A stretch of 64,000 nucleotides of DNA from Kiritimatiellia bacterium (GTDB taxonomy: Bacteria; Verrucomicrobiota; Kiritimatiellia; RFP12; UBA1067): NCBI GenBank assembly GCA_017406465.1, contig JAFQYM010000023.1, positions 1 to 64,000 on the forward strand, in the 5' to 3' direction. Below, piece by piece: positions 20,904 to 29,381 of the stretch (the stretch's first letter is position 1; the number at the start of each line of letters is the position of its first letter). The notes under the pieces were generated by a model, which had not been told where the DNA came from, ran no database searches, and saw only the letters and a program-made list of their open reading frames with translations. Both the position numbers and the translations under genes were made by a program.

Positions 20904-21565
20904 AGGTTCTTGTGATAGAGGACGACAAGATGTCGGCTGAGCACGCTGCCGCAGCCGTTGGGATGTGCGGGTTTGAATGCGACTTCGCCCGCAACGGGAG
21001 AGAAGGCCTGTCGCTGTTGCTGAAAGGCGACTACGACATTGCGCTTGTGGACATTGAAATGCCCGGACTTGGCGGCCTTGACGTGATACGGACGGCGAGG
21101 AATCACGGCGCCAGGACTTATCTTGCCGTCCTCAGCTCGCATGCGAGCGACGCCGAGCGCATCGCCGGGCTCAAGATGGGCGCCGACGACTATCTCGTCA
21201 AGCCGATATCCATCGACGAGCTTTCGCTGCGTCTGCAGGCGATTGCGCGGCGGCTTGTGCCCGATTCCGAGCCAGAGGTGCTGTCGGCGAAGGGACTTGT
21301 CGTCAACATCAGCACACATACTGTGAGGCGCTATGGACAGCCGATAGACCTATCTCCGCGCGAGATGAAGCTCCTTGTGCTCCTGATGCGCAACAAGGGC
21401 AGATGCCTCACGTACGACACGATTGCCGACCACGTGTGGGGGCCCATCGACTCCGTCGGCAGCGTAGTTTCCGCGAATGTCAGCCGCCTCCGCAAGAAGC
21501 TCGCCGCGGGCGGGGCGGAAGAGGTGATTCACACAGTAAGGGACGTTGGCTATGTCTTCAAGTAG
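20900..21565 (+). CDS. OmpR-family response regulator
   Basis: 221 aa. The receiver domain has acidic residues D9-D10, phospho-acceptor D51 (IALVDIEMPG) and conserved K101 (DDYLVKPIS). A winged-helix DNA-binding domain (about 125-221) carries LSPREMKLLVLLMRNKGR and VSANVSRLRKKL and ends in VIHTVRDVGYVFK, as OmpR/PhoB members do. The start at 20900 is in an ATGA overlap with the membrane-protein gene. It pairs with the kinase directly downstream. Co-translation with an RHS protein suggests it may control that operon. Confidence 0.96.
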   Translation: MKVLVIEDDKMSAEHAAAAVGMCGFECDFARNGREGLSLLLKGDYDIALVDIEMPGLGGLDVIRTARNHGARTYLAVLSSHASDAERIAGLKMGADDYLVKPISIDELSLRLQAIARRLVPDSEPEVLSAKGLVVNISTHTVRRYGQPIDLSPREMKLLVLLMRNKGRCLTYDTIADHVWGPIDSVGSVVSANVSRLRKKLAAGGAEEVIHTVRDVGYVFK

Positions 21566-22646
21566 AAAACTGAGCATCCGCCGGATGATCAACGCGGCGG
21601 GTGTGCCGCTTCTTCTCGCGGCAATGGCGCTCTCCTCGGGCGTGGCGCTCTGCCTTGGCGCGGGTCTGCTCCTGCGGCGCACCGGCGTTGAGGGCTACAT
21701 GTATGTCATCGCGGAATACGTCTGGGTAACGCTGTGGGTCGTCATGGCGTTTGCGGTCTTTGCCGTCGTCGGCGTTGTGGTGTTCAGGATGCTGTCGCGG
21801 CGGCTTACGCGCCCGATAGAGAAGTTTGCGAGAGACGTCGACGCGCTCGTGCGCTGCGACAAGTCGGATCCCGTGGACGCCGACACGCGAATCGCCGAGA
21901 TCGACGCCCTGGCCGCTGCGTTCAACCGCCTCCAGTCTGTCCGCGCTCGCCAGTCCGACGAGATACGCAACCTTGCAAGGAACGTGCTGCACGACTTGCG
22001 CGCGCCGATAACGAACATCTACAACGAGGCGGACCGGCTCGCCCATTCGCTCGTCGGCGCAGACGAGGCGTCCGCCGCGATAATGTCCGCGAGCCGCTCG
22101 GTGCTGCGCATCATCGACACGAATGCGGAGATTTCACGAAACTACAGCGGGTGTGCAGATGCGCCCGCGTCCTCGCAGGACATGTCGGCCATCGTCCGCG
22201 ACGCGGTTGACGTGTATGCGGCGGTGGCGGAGGAGAAAGGCGTCTGCCTCAAGGTGGAGATGCCGGACGAGGCGGTTTTCATGATGGGACATGCCGACAA
22301 GCTGCAGCGGCTTGTGGGCAATCTTGTCGACAACGCGATAAAGTTTACGCCCGTTGGCGGCTCCATTTGCGTCGGGCTTTCCGCCGCCGCCGATGGCATC
22401 CGGCTTTCCGTTTCCGACACAGGGATCGGCATCCCCGAAAATGAAATCAGCAGCATCTACGAGCGCTTCTACCGCTGCGCCGAGGCGCGTACGCTGCCCG
22501 GCACCGGTCTCGGGCTTTCGATGGTTCGCTCGATCGTCGAGTTCTACAATGGTGACATCGACTGCCGCTCCACCCCCAACGCCGGCACCACCTTTGATAT
22601 CCTCTTCCCTCCCCCGCGCAATCTCTCGGCGTATGAAAAGGCGTGA
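21552..22646 (+). CDS. Membrane sensor histidine kinase
   Basis: 364 aa from ATG 21552 (AGGGA 8 nt upstream), overlapping the regulator gene by 14 nt. Two hydrophobic helices (about 17-41 and 55-80) enclose only a very short external loop. A HAMP-like segment, the H-box with H147 (NVLHDLRAPITN), the N-box (NLVDNAIKF), the G1 box (DTGIGIP) and the G2 box (GTGLGLSMV) follow. All catalytic boxes are intact. With a loop this short, sensing probably occurs in the membrane or through a partner, for which the upstream membrane protein is a candidate (inference). Confidence 0.95.
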   Translation: MSSSRKLSIRRMINAAGVPLLLAAMALSSGVALCLGAGLLLRRTGVEGYMYVIAEYVWVTLWVVMAFAVFAVVGVVVFRMLSRRLTRPIEKFARDVDALVRCDKSDPVDADTRIAEIDALAAAFNRLQSVRARQSDEIRNLARNVLHDLRAPITNIYNEADRLAHSLVGADEASAAIMSASRSVLRIIDTNAEISRNYSGCADAPASSQDMSAIVRDAVDVYAAVAEEKGVCLKVEMPDEAVFMMGHADKLQRLVGNLVDNAIKFTPVGGSICVGLSAAADGIRLSVSDTGIGIPENEISSIYERFYRCAEARTLPGTGLGLSMVRSIVEFYNGDIDCRSTPNAGTTFDILFPPPRNLSAYEKA

Positions 22647-22654
22647 CGTGTTGG

Positions 22655-23085
22655 TTTGCCTTCCAACGTGCGGCCACGGTCGGGGTAACCGTGCTCGCCT
22701 TTCTGGGCGGGCGGCTTCTCCGTCCACGCGGCCGCTCGGCGTATACATATACGCCGTCGGGCCGCGGTCCTGTCGAATCCACCGCGCCCAGAAAGGTTCC
22801 GCTCGGCTACGACCCCGACCGTGGCCGCGCATGGCACCCTCGGGAGTTCGGCGCGGTGCTCGGGGTCTCGGCCTCCCTCCCGCTCCCTGCGCCGCCGCTC
22901 CCGTCGTCTTCGCGGCGATACGCGCCGCAATGCTTCGTCGGTGAATACACCTCCTCGCCTTGCGACGTGTCTCACCGCGCATCCGACGAACCGCGTCGCC
23001 GCATGTCGCTCAGTTCGGCACTCGCCCCCTCGTCCCTTGCCTCACCTTCCCATAGGCGCGTTTTTCTTCGTAGCATCTGCGGCGG
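22655..23085 (+). repeat. Dispersed repeat family A/B/C, copy A
   Basis: Ordered blocks shared with 51835-52305 (+) and 55385-56035 (-): a GGTTTGCCTTCCA...GTGCGGCCACGGTCGGGG head; the perfect palindrome CGGCGTATACATATACGCCG (22737-22756, shared with copy B); a GATAC/TGCTTCGTCGGYGRAATAC block near 22916-22950; a CGCATCCGACGAACCGC block; and an AGGCGCGTTTTTCTTCGTAGC end (about 23055-23075). No frame is intact. A structured RNA or non-autonomous mobile element is possible. Confidence 0.75.
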
Positions 23086-23213
23086 CGCGGCAAATCCGTC
23101 GCGCCGCCTTGGTAGGGGCGCATCTCCGAGGCGCCCGCTTTCCCGCGTATCCCCCGGAGCGAAGCGGAGTCGCCGAAGGCGAGCTCAATGCGGGGTGCAA
23201 ATCCGCCGCAGCC

Positions 23214-23268
23214 CTATCCGACCTTGACACTACTGACGCTATCCGACCCCAATCCGACCCTGCCATCT
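23214..23268 (-). repeat. Degenerate ~10-bp tandem array (GTCGGATAG type)
   Basis: On the minus strand the sequence repeats GTCGGAT-like units (GGGTCGGATT, GGGTCGGATAG, GCGTCAGTAG, GTGTCAA, GGTCGGATAG) with a spacing of roughly 10. The same motif forms the regular array at 46361-46420 and part of 55313-55345. Confidence 0.55.
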
Positions 23269-23354
23269 CCCCGCGGCAAATCCGCCGCGCTGGAGACGGC
23301 GTTTGTAATGGGCGAAAGGCGAGATGTTTGGTATAATATGCGCATAGAAAACAA

Positions 23355-23444
23355 ATGAGCATAAACGAGAACAAGATTGTTGTCTATCGACCGAACGACA
23401 AACTTGCGGCTATGTTGCATTGGAAGTTCCGAATTATATCGTAA
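23355..23444 (+). CDS. Very small ORF, possible truncated gene start
   Basis: 29 aa, beginning MSINENKIVVYRPNDKL. It sits behind an extended -10 TGGTATAAT (23330-23338). The start vaguely recalls RhuM-type proteins (NKIVIYQ...), of which it could be a remnant. Low confidence that it is translated. Confidence 0.25.
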   Translation: MSINENKIVVYRPNDKLAAMLHWKFRIIS

Positions 23445-23456
23445 TTGAGGGCTGAG

Positions 23457-23618
23457 ATGTCAAAGATATTCGAAAACATTGATACGAATTTTGAAGAGGG
23501 GCTGCATGCGATTCCCGAATCGGGGGATCACACGGGGCTTCTCAAGGTCTGGGACACGTCCCTCAAGTCGCCGAAGAAGGCGCCCGATAATCGCCAGCTG
23601 ATGAGAGTTTTGATATAA
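23457..23618 (+). CDS. Small hypothetical ORF upstream of hsdM
   Basis: 53 aa, beginning MSKIFENIDTNFEEGL and ending in RQLMRVLI. Composition is protein-like, and TGAG precedes the ATG. Its stop overlaps the TATAAT box of hsdM. It is not recognised. It could be a leader peptide, a small regulator, or the truncated front of a gene lost when the restriction operon arrived. Confidence 0.4.
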   Translation: MSKIFENIDTNFEEGLHAIPESGDHTGLLKVWDTSLKSPKKAPDNRQLMRVLI

Positions 23619-23630
23619 TGTTGCGAGGAG
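23614..23630 (+). promoter_or_regulatory. hsdM -10 box and ribosome binding site
   Basis: TATAAT at 23614-23619 is followed by GCGAGGAG (23623-23630) and ATG 23640. Unlike several core genes here, this gives a conventional leader with a Shine-Dalgarno site. Confidence 0.55.
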
Positions 23631-23639
23631 ATTCATCAT

Positions 23640-25640
23640 ATGGTGAATGTTGTTAATAGTGTCTTAGATAAACCGCAGCTGGACAATCTCACGAATGAGA
23701 TTTGGAAGTCGGCGGAGCGGCTTCGTGGTAAATTCAAGCAGTACGAGTACCAGAAAGTCGTGCTGCCAATGATTGTTTTGCGGCGGTTGGAGTGTGTGTT
23801 GATTGATTGGCGGGAGCAGAAGAAGGCGGATATTCGGGCGAAGCGTCCGGCGATTACAGAGGCCAAACTTGACGAGTTGGTTAAGAAGCTGGAGATGAAA
23901 GATCGGTCGCTGGCGTTCTACAACAGTACCGATTGGACGCTGAAGAGGGTGTATGAGGATGACTCGGCCTGTCTTGAGAAGAATTTTCGGGCGTACATCA
24001 AAGGGTTCTCGGATAAGGTTCAGCAGATCATCGACAAGTTTGACTATCGCAACACCATTGGCTTGATGGCCAAGTATAAACGACTGGCGCCGATTATTGG
24101 GCAGTATATGAATTTGGCCCTTGGGCCGGATGCGCTTTCTCCGCTTGAGATGGGCTATGTGTATGAGGAGCTTCTGCGGCGCTTTTCCGAACAGAGCGGA
24201 GAAGAGGCTGGAGAGCACTTCACGCCGCGCGAGGTAATCCGGTTGATGGTTGAATTGCTGGGCATTGATGTGCCGAAAAAGCATGTCTCAATTTATGATC
24301 CTGCTTGTGGTACGGGAGGTATGCTGTCCGTTGCCAAGGAGCATCTGCGAAACAAGGCGAAGACGGATGCAGAGCGTTCATCCGTGGAGAAGTTCGTAAC
24401 GGTGCATGGACAGGAGCTTGATCCGTCAAACTTCGCCATCTGCTTGTCTGATTTGCTGATCAAGAACGATCCTCAGGCCAAAATCACGTTCGGCAATTCG
24501 CTTGTTCCGTTTGAGCGAGAGAAAGGCGACGATAATGATGATCTCGGTGACCGCTGGCAAGAGCCGAAGTGGAAGTTTGACTATATGCTGTCCAATCCGC
24601 CGTTTGGTGTGACATGGGGTGGTAAGGACGGCTACGAGACAGATGTCCGGAAACTGGCGAAGACGCGCTATAAGGCCGGTATCCCACGTGTGAACGATGG
24701 GGCGCTCTTGTTCCTTGAGACGATGTTGGCAAAGGTAAAATCGGTCGAGGATGGCGGCAGTCGCATCGCCGTTATTTTCAACGGGTCGCCGCTTTCGAAC
24801 GGTGACTGTGGTTCGGGCGAGAGCGAGATCCGGCGTTGGGTGCTGGAAAATGACTGGCTGGATGCGATTGTCATGCTGCCCGATCAGCTGTTCTACAACA
24901 CCGGCATATACACCTATATTTGGATCCTGACGAACAACAAGCCGAAGTCGCATCAGGGCAAGGTGATGGTGATCGATGCCCGCGAGGTTTACGAAAAGGA
25001 GCCTAAGAGTTTCGGCAACAAGCGCAATCGGATTACCGAGACGCATCGCGCGTGGACAATCAAACGTTATCGTGAGGGTTGGAAGGCGGGATATGAGGAT
25101 CCCAAGGTCAAGGTTTTCCCGACATCGGCTTTTGCGTATCACAAGGTCGAAGTCGTCTTCTGGCAAACGGACGCCGAAGAGCGTCCACTCTGGAAAGAAG
25201 AGCCGTTCGAACGCAAGTTCACGGTAACAGAGCTGAAGAAGGATCAGGCGTTCTATGCGCCGGAAACATTGATCTACACGGTCAAGTTTGCCGACGGCAC
25301 GGAAGATGAATTCAAAATTGTGCCGACAACAGACGTCACCAAGGCGCTTAAAAAGTTTTTGCACGAGCATGCTGCGGTGTCATCTGTCGTTGTCGAGCAT
25401 CCCGAATATGTCGAGGACTCCGAGTACATCCCGTTTGAGGATGACATTGAGACCTTCTTGAAGCGCGAGATCACCACTCCGTTGATTCGTTGGGCGGAGT
25501 TGCCGCAGCTTGGTTACGAGATCCTGCCGAACAAGTATTTTTACAAGTACGAACCGCCGGTCTCCACAAAGGAACTGATGAAGAACTTTCGTTTGCTTGA
25601 GCGCGAAGCGGATGAATTGCTGAAGGAGTTGGACGCATGA
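23640..25640 (+). CDS. hsdM: Type I restriction-modification DNA methyltransferase subunit M
   Basis: 666 aa. The N-terminal HsdM helical domain (about 10-150) precedes an N6-adenine methyltransferase domain with SAM motif I DPACGTGG (about 220-227) and catalytic motif IV NPPF (about 319-322). GEHFTPREVIRLMVELL is the typical lead-in to motif I. The C-terminal part (about 480-666) matches the extended tail of this class. It modifies host DNA in an M2S complex with HsdS and also works in restriction with HsdR. An ATG overlapping its stop (25637) opens only a 7-codon frame, which may be the scar of the original downstream junction. Confidence 0.96.
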   Translation: MVNVVNSVLDKPQLDNLTNEIWKSAERLRGKFKQYEYQKVVLPMIVLRRLECVLIDWREQKKADIRAKRPAITEAKLDELVKKLEMKDRSLAFYNSTDWTLKRVYEDDSACLEKNFRAYIKGFSDKVQQIIDKFDYRNTIGLMAKYKRLAPIIGQYMNLALGPDALSPLEMGYVYEELLRRFSEQSGEEAGEHFTPREVIRLMVELLGIDVPKKHVSIYDPACGTGGMLSVAKEHLRNKAKTDAERSSVEKFVTVHGQELDPSNFAICLSDLLIKNDPQAKITFGNSLVPFEREKGDDNDDLGDRWQEPKWKFDYMLSNPPFGVTWGGKDGYETDVRKLAKTRYKAGIPRVNDGALLFLETMLAKVKSVEDGGSRIAVIFNGSPLSNGDCGSGESEIRRWVLENDWLDAIVMLPDQLFYNTGIYTYIWILTNNKPKSHQGKVMVIDAREVYEKEPKSFGNKRNRITETHRAWTIKRYREGWKAGYEDPKVKVFPTSAFAYHKVEVVFWQTDAEERPLWKEEPFERKFTVTELKKDQAFYAPETLIYTVKFADGTEDEFKIVPTTDVTKALKKFLHEHAAVSSVVVEHPEYVEDSEYIPFEDDIETFLKREITTPLIRWAELPQLGYEILPNKYFYKYEPPVSTKELMKNFRLLEREADELLKELDA

Positions 25641-25659
25641 TTGCAAAGGTGGTGTGTTG

Positions 25660-27384
25660 ATGTTGTTAAAGTCAATTGATATCAAGAACTTCAGAGGGAT
25701 AGACTCGTTGTCCATCCCTTTGGATAAGATAACCGTTCTTATCGGTGAGAACAACACTGGTAAATCAACTGTCCTGTCGGCATTGAAGATCGCATTGTCA
25801 CGAGGTCTTGCTTCGCGACGGGATTGTAGTTTCAGTGACTATGATTTCCATTTGAGCGACGAACGAGCGACACCTCAAAACGCCGATCCGATTTCTCTTG
25901 TGCTTCATTTTGCGGAGGAATCGGAAAACGAATGGCCCGAGGCGGTGATTCAGTATTTACAGGAAATCATTTCACCAGACCCAACGACAGGCCTTAACCA
26001 TATTTGGTTGCAGGCTACAGGTCGTTTCGATGTTACGAGCGGAAATTATGTCACGGAATGTGCTTTCTTGAATGCGGATCGAACAGCGAAAAACTGCAAG
26101 AGTTCACAATGCCATAATAATTTGACAAAGTACCTGCCGGTCTTTTTCCTCTCATCCATACGTGATGCCGCTAATGAATTTGGCAGAAAGGGACAGTTCT
26201 GGAGCGGGTTCTTGAAGTCCATTCAAATGTCTGAGGAAGATCAGCAACACGTAGAGGCGGCATTGCGGGAGGTGAATGATCGTGTTATAAGGGCCAACGC
26301 GGGCTTGCAGACCGTTGTCGAGCAACTTGAACGTGCAAAGGATCTTGTCTCGATCTCGAGTGATTCACCTGTTGTCTTAGAGGCAGTTCCCACAAAGGCA
26401 TTTGACTTGACTAGTAGGATTCAAGTGAGTTTGAAATCCAAGTCAGGGGTGAAGCTTCCGTTGTCATTGCATGGCGAAGGAACTCGGAGCGTGTCCGTTT
26501 TAATGTTGTTCAAGGCTTTTGTTGCGACACTCCTGAAAGAAGTCTATGCGCCGGAATCCTCGCCGCTCTTGTTGTTGGAAGAGCCGGAATCACATTTACA
26601 CCCGTCGGCTATTCGTTCTCTCGGAAAATTCATCTGTGAGACGCCGAATCAGATTGTCGTAACGAGTCATTCAGGGGATTTGATTGCGAAAGTTCCTTTG
26701 GGGGCGATACGACGTTGCTATAAAATTGGAGGGGAGACAAAAGTCGGTAGTGTGGATGTCTCAAAATTTGATGAAACGGAATTAAGGGCCATTGAATATA
26801 GCTTACGTGAAGATCGGGGGCGGTATTTGTTTTCAAGGTGTTGGCTTTTGGTTGAAGGAGAGACGGATTTTCATGTCTTTAAGCAACTAATGGAGCATTT
26901 AAAGTTGTCTGAGGATGATGTTAATGTGTCGATATTGGAATTTAGCCAACGCAAGGGGAAGGGGGAGTTTTTTATAAAGTTGGCGAAGATGCTGGGGATT
27001 GAATGGTTTTTGGTGGCAGATACAGACAAGGATGGGACTGGAACGAGGTATATTCAAATGGCAAAAACACATTTGTGTGATGGTGAAACGTTGTCACAGC
27101 GCACAAAGCAATGGGCTGTAGATATAGAGGAGGAATTCTGGGACAATGGATTTGATGGATTTATCGATTCGTTGGTGGCAGGATCACAGAGATCTCGGAT
27201 CGCTTCCGAGGCGGGCGGGGACTTGCAAAAAGAGAAGCGACTGAAGATTAAGTCTGCAGAACATTGGGGCAAGCCTGCGTTGGCAGATGGAATTGTGGCA
27301 GAAATTGGAAGACGTGGGGAATCATCTATCCCGACTTCGGTAAGGGCGGTGATTGATCGGGTTGTTCAACTGGCGAAGGGATGA
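25660..27384 (+). CDS. gajA: Gabija-like GajA: OLD-family ATPase with TOPRIM nuclease
   Basis: 574 aa. The N-terminal ABC/SMC-type ATPase has Walker A GENNTGKST (29-37), a signature region LPLSLHGEGTRS (about 266-277) and Walker B LLLLEEPESHLHP (about 303-315) with an H-loop TSHSGD. The C-terminal TOPRIM has VEGETD (about 396-401) and VADTDKDG (about 452-459). Length and order fit GajA, a sequence-specific nicking endonuclease regulated by nucleotides. GajB-like follows after 3 nt. AAAGGTGG precedes ATG 25660; GTG 25654 is possible. The base composition is lower in GC than hsdM. Confidence 0.85.
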   Translation: MLLKSIDIKNFRGIDSLSIPLDKITVLIGENNTGKSTVLSALKIALSRGLASRRDCSFSDYDFHLSDERATPQNADPISLVLHFAEESENEWPEAVIQYLQEIISPDPTTGLNHIWLQATGRFDVTSGNYVTECAFLNADRTAKNCKSSQCHNNLTKYLPVFFLSSIRDAANEFGRKGQFWSGFLKSIQMSEEDQQHVEAALREVNDRVIRANAGLQTVVEQLERAKDLVSISSDSPVVLEAVPTKAFDLTSRIQVSLKSKSGVKLPLSLHGEGTRSVSVLMLFKAFVATLLKEVYAPESSPLLLLEEPESHLHPSAIRSLGKFICETPNQIVVTSHSGDLIAKVPLGAIRRCYKIGGETKVGSVDVSKFDETELRAIEYSLREDRGRYLFSRCWLLVEGETDFHVFKQLMEHLKLSEDDVNVSILEFSQRKGKGEFFIKLAKMLGIEWFLVADTDKDGTGTRYIQMAKTHLCDGETLSQRTKQWAVDIEEEFWDNGFDGFIDSLVAGSQRSRIASEAGGDLQKEKRLKIKSAEHWGKPALADGIVAEIGRRGESSIPTSVRAVIDRVVQLAKG

Positions 27385-27387
27385 TGT

Positions 27388-29319
27388 ATGGTTGATCTCT
27401 CTATTTTAAATGACAGTCAGCGAGAGGCCGTGGAGTGGCAGAACGGACCTCTCTTAGTGTTGGCGGGACCTGGATCGGGAAAAACCAAAGTCCTTACGAC
27501 GAGGGTTGTCAGACTCTTAGAGAAATCTCAAGGTCAGAATTTTAGAATCCTTGCGCTGACATTCACGAACAAGGCAGCTGGCGAGATGCGATCTCGGGTT
27601 GAGACCAAAGTGCCGGATGAAATGTCACGAGTCAGGTTGACTACTTTCCACTCGTATGCTGCCGAGATTTTACAGCAGTACGGAAGCAATGCCGGAATCC
27701 GTCCGGACTTTCAGATTCTGACTAATGAGTCGGATCGCAAGGCATTACTGCAAGATGTGTTGCTCGCTGTTAACAAGGAGTCGTTTGGGGCTGTGCCGGA
27801 ATATTTTACAGCAGATCGACTGTTGCCTTTGATTGATCAGTTGCTGGAACGATGCGTCTCCTGCGAGTCTGTGTTGCAGACATTGAAAGCGACAGGAGTC
27901 GAGAATGCTGAATTGATTGCAGAACTATACTGCGGATATCGTGGGGAACTTAGGGAAAGGAATTCTTTGGATTTCCCGTCGCTTATTATTGAGGCGTTGG
28001 AGCTTTTGGATAAATTTCCAAAACTGGCGACATTCATTCGTAGGGTGTATACGCATGTTTTGATTGATGAATTTCAGGATACAAATTTATCGCAGTATAA
28101 ATTGCTGAAAAAAATCGTCACACCTAATCCGGAAACGTTATTTGTTGTCGCAGATGATGACCAGATAATTTATCAGTGGAATGGGGCCAGTCCTGAGCGG
28201 TTGCGTTCGCTCAGGGCCGATTTTAATATGAGCGTGAGGCAGTTGCCTGAAAACTATCGATGCCCGCCTCGCGTTATTGAATTGGCCAATCAGTTGATCC
28301 AGCACAATCAGGATCGCGCGGAGAAGGCGCCGTTGCGAGCAATGAAATCTGAGACTGACGACGAGAACGTTGTGCGTGTGCAAGGTTTTAGTGATTTTGA
28401 AGAAGAAGTCGATTGGGTGGCCCAAGACGTCTTAGGACGGCCCAAACATGAACAAGCCAAATGTGTTGTGTTGGCACGAACGAAGCGGATGTTAGACGAG
28501 GTTAGTTCGTGTATGGCTAAGCGTGGTCTGGAGGTTTATGTTGGTGCGCGGAAGGACGAATTTGTAAGTGCACCACTGAGGATGTTATATGCCATCCTTC
28601 GCCTTGTGAATTCAAGCTCGGACAAATCAGCATTGTCAAACTTGTGCAAGGCTTTTCAGGAAATATCTGGGGTTGTAATTGATGTTACGCAACTTGATGC
28701 AAGGGCGACGGCTGGTAATAAGGACGCAATATGGGTTTGGATGGAAGATGTTGCGGACACGACTTCGGGAGATTCGTCAACACGGGCGTTTGTCAAGGAT
28801 ACGGTAGTGGCGTTTGTGCAAAATCCTTCGTCCTATGAAAGCCTTGCGCGTGCTTTATTTGCCTGGTATGAGGGACTGGTTGGATCGATTAATCCAGATG
28901 AGATTAATGTGTATAATGAGGAGAAGCAGACTTGGAATGATATTTGCATAGACATTGCAAAGCAACATACAGGAGAACAGCTGGGATTGTATCAGTTCAT
29001 GCATGCTTTGGATCTGCATTCAAAGGTTTCGCCTAAAAGAGACGGCGCGATTCCTTGCTTTACTATTCATACGTCCAAGGGTATGGAGTTTGGGCATGTC
29101 TATCTAATCGGGATGGTGGAAGATCAACTGCCATCATGGGGCGCGGTAAAGAAGGGCCCGTCATCCCCGGAGATTCAAGAGGAGCGGCGAGATTGCTTTG
29201 TCGCTATCACGAGGGCGCAACAGAGTTTGACAATGACATATTCCAATGCCTTGTGGGGCTGGAGGAAAAAGCCTTCGCGGTTCTTGCGTGAGATGGGGTG
29301 TCTGGGGGAAATGGGGTGA
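27388..29319 (+). CDS. gajB: Gabija-like GajB: UvrD/Rep-type helicase
   Basis: 643 aa superfamily 1A helicase. The Q motif is LNDSQREAV, motif I is AGPGSGKT (26-33) and motif Ia is ALTFTNKAAGEM. Motif II is DEFQDTN (about 226-232), motif III ADDDQIIYQWNGA and motif VI VAITRAQQSL (about 603-612). In Gabija, GajB senses DNA termini and assists GajA; immediate adjacency to an OLD/TOPRIM gene is the defining context. It is somewhat longer than typical GajB, so a related OLD-UvrD system is an alternative. It sits between gajA and hsdS, i.e. inside the restriction operon. Confidence 0.85.
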   Translation: MVDLSILNDSQREAVEWQNGPLLVLAGPGSGKTKVLTTRVVRLLEKSQGQNFRILALTFTNKAAGEMRSRVETKVPDEMSRVRLTTFHSYAAEILQQYGSNAGIRPDFQILTNESDRKALLQDVLLAVNKESFGAVPEYFTADRLLPLIDQLLERCVSCESVLQTLKATGVENAELIAELYCGYRGELRERNSLDFPSLIIEALELLDKFPKLATFIRRVYTHVLIDEFQDTNLSQYKLLKKIVTPNPETLFVVADDDQIIYQWNGASPERLRSLRADFNMSVRQLPENYRCPPRVIELANQLIQHNQDRAEKAPLRAMKSETDDENVVRVQGFSDFEEEVDWVAQDVLGRPKHEQAKCVVLARTKRMLDEVSSCMAKRGLEVYVGARKDEFVSAPLRMLYAILRLVNSSSDKSALSNLCKAFQEISGVVIDVTQLDARATAGNKDAIWVWMEDVADTTSGDSSTRAFVKDTVVAFVQNPSSYESLARALFAWYEGLVGSINPDEINVYNEEKQTWNDICIDIAKQHTGEQLGLYQFMHALDLHSKVSPKRDGAIPCFTIHTSKGMEFGHVYLIGMVEDQLPSWGAVKKGPSSPEIQEERRDCFVAITRAQQSLTMTYSNALWGWRKKPSRFLREMGCLGEMG

Positions 29320-29381
29320 AGAAATGCACAATGGCTCCAGCGCGAAGGATTCCCAATGGTTCCAGAGGAGGCTGTACGCTA

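Larger units (their letters stand above)
22647..23639. other. ~1-kb largely non-coding stretch made of dispersed repeats, with two tiny ORFs
   Basis: It holds repeat family A/B/C copy A (about 22655-23085), a GGTAGGGG hairpin element (23111-23134), a 10-bp-period GTCGGAT array on the minus strand (23214-23268) and an extended -10 box TGGTATAAT (23330-23338). Two short open frames (23355-23444, 23457-23618) and a TATAAT box (23614-23619) ahead of hsdM complete it. Longer open frames through the repeat part are GC-rich shadows. Confidence 0.7.

Noticed and set aside
23100..23330. CRISPR-like array from the repeated GTCGGAT and GGCAAATCCG motifs
   Set aside because: Units are about 10-17 bp, degenerate and without unique spacers of regular length; no cas genes.
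22643..23336. Open frames of 100-200 codons through repeat copy A
   Set aside because: All six frames give overlapping low-complexity Arg/Ser/Pro-rich sequence, and copies B and C do not keep any one frame intact; the conservation is at DNA level.
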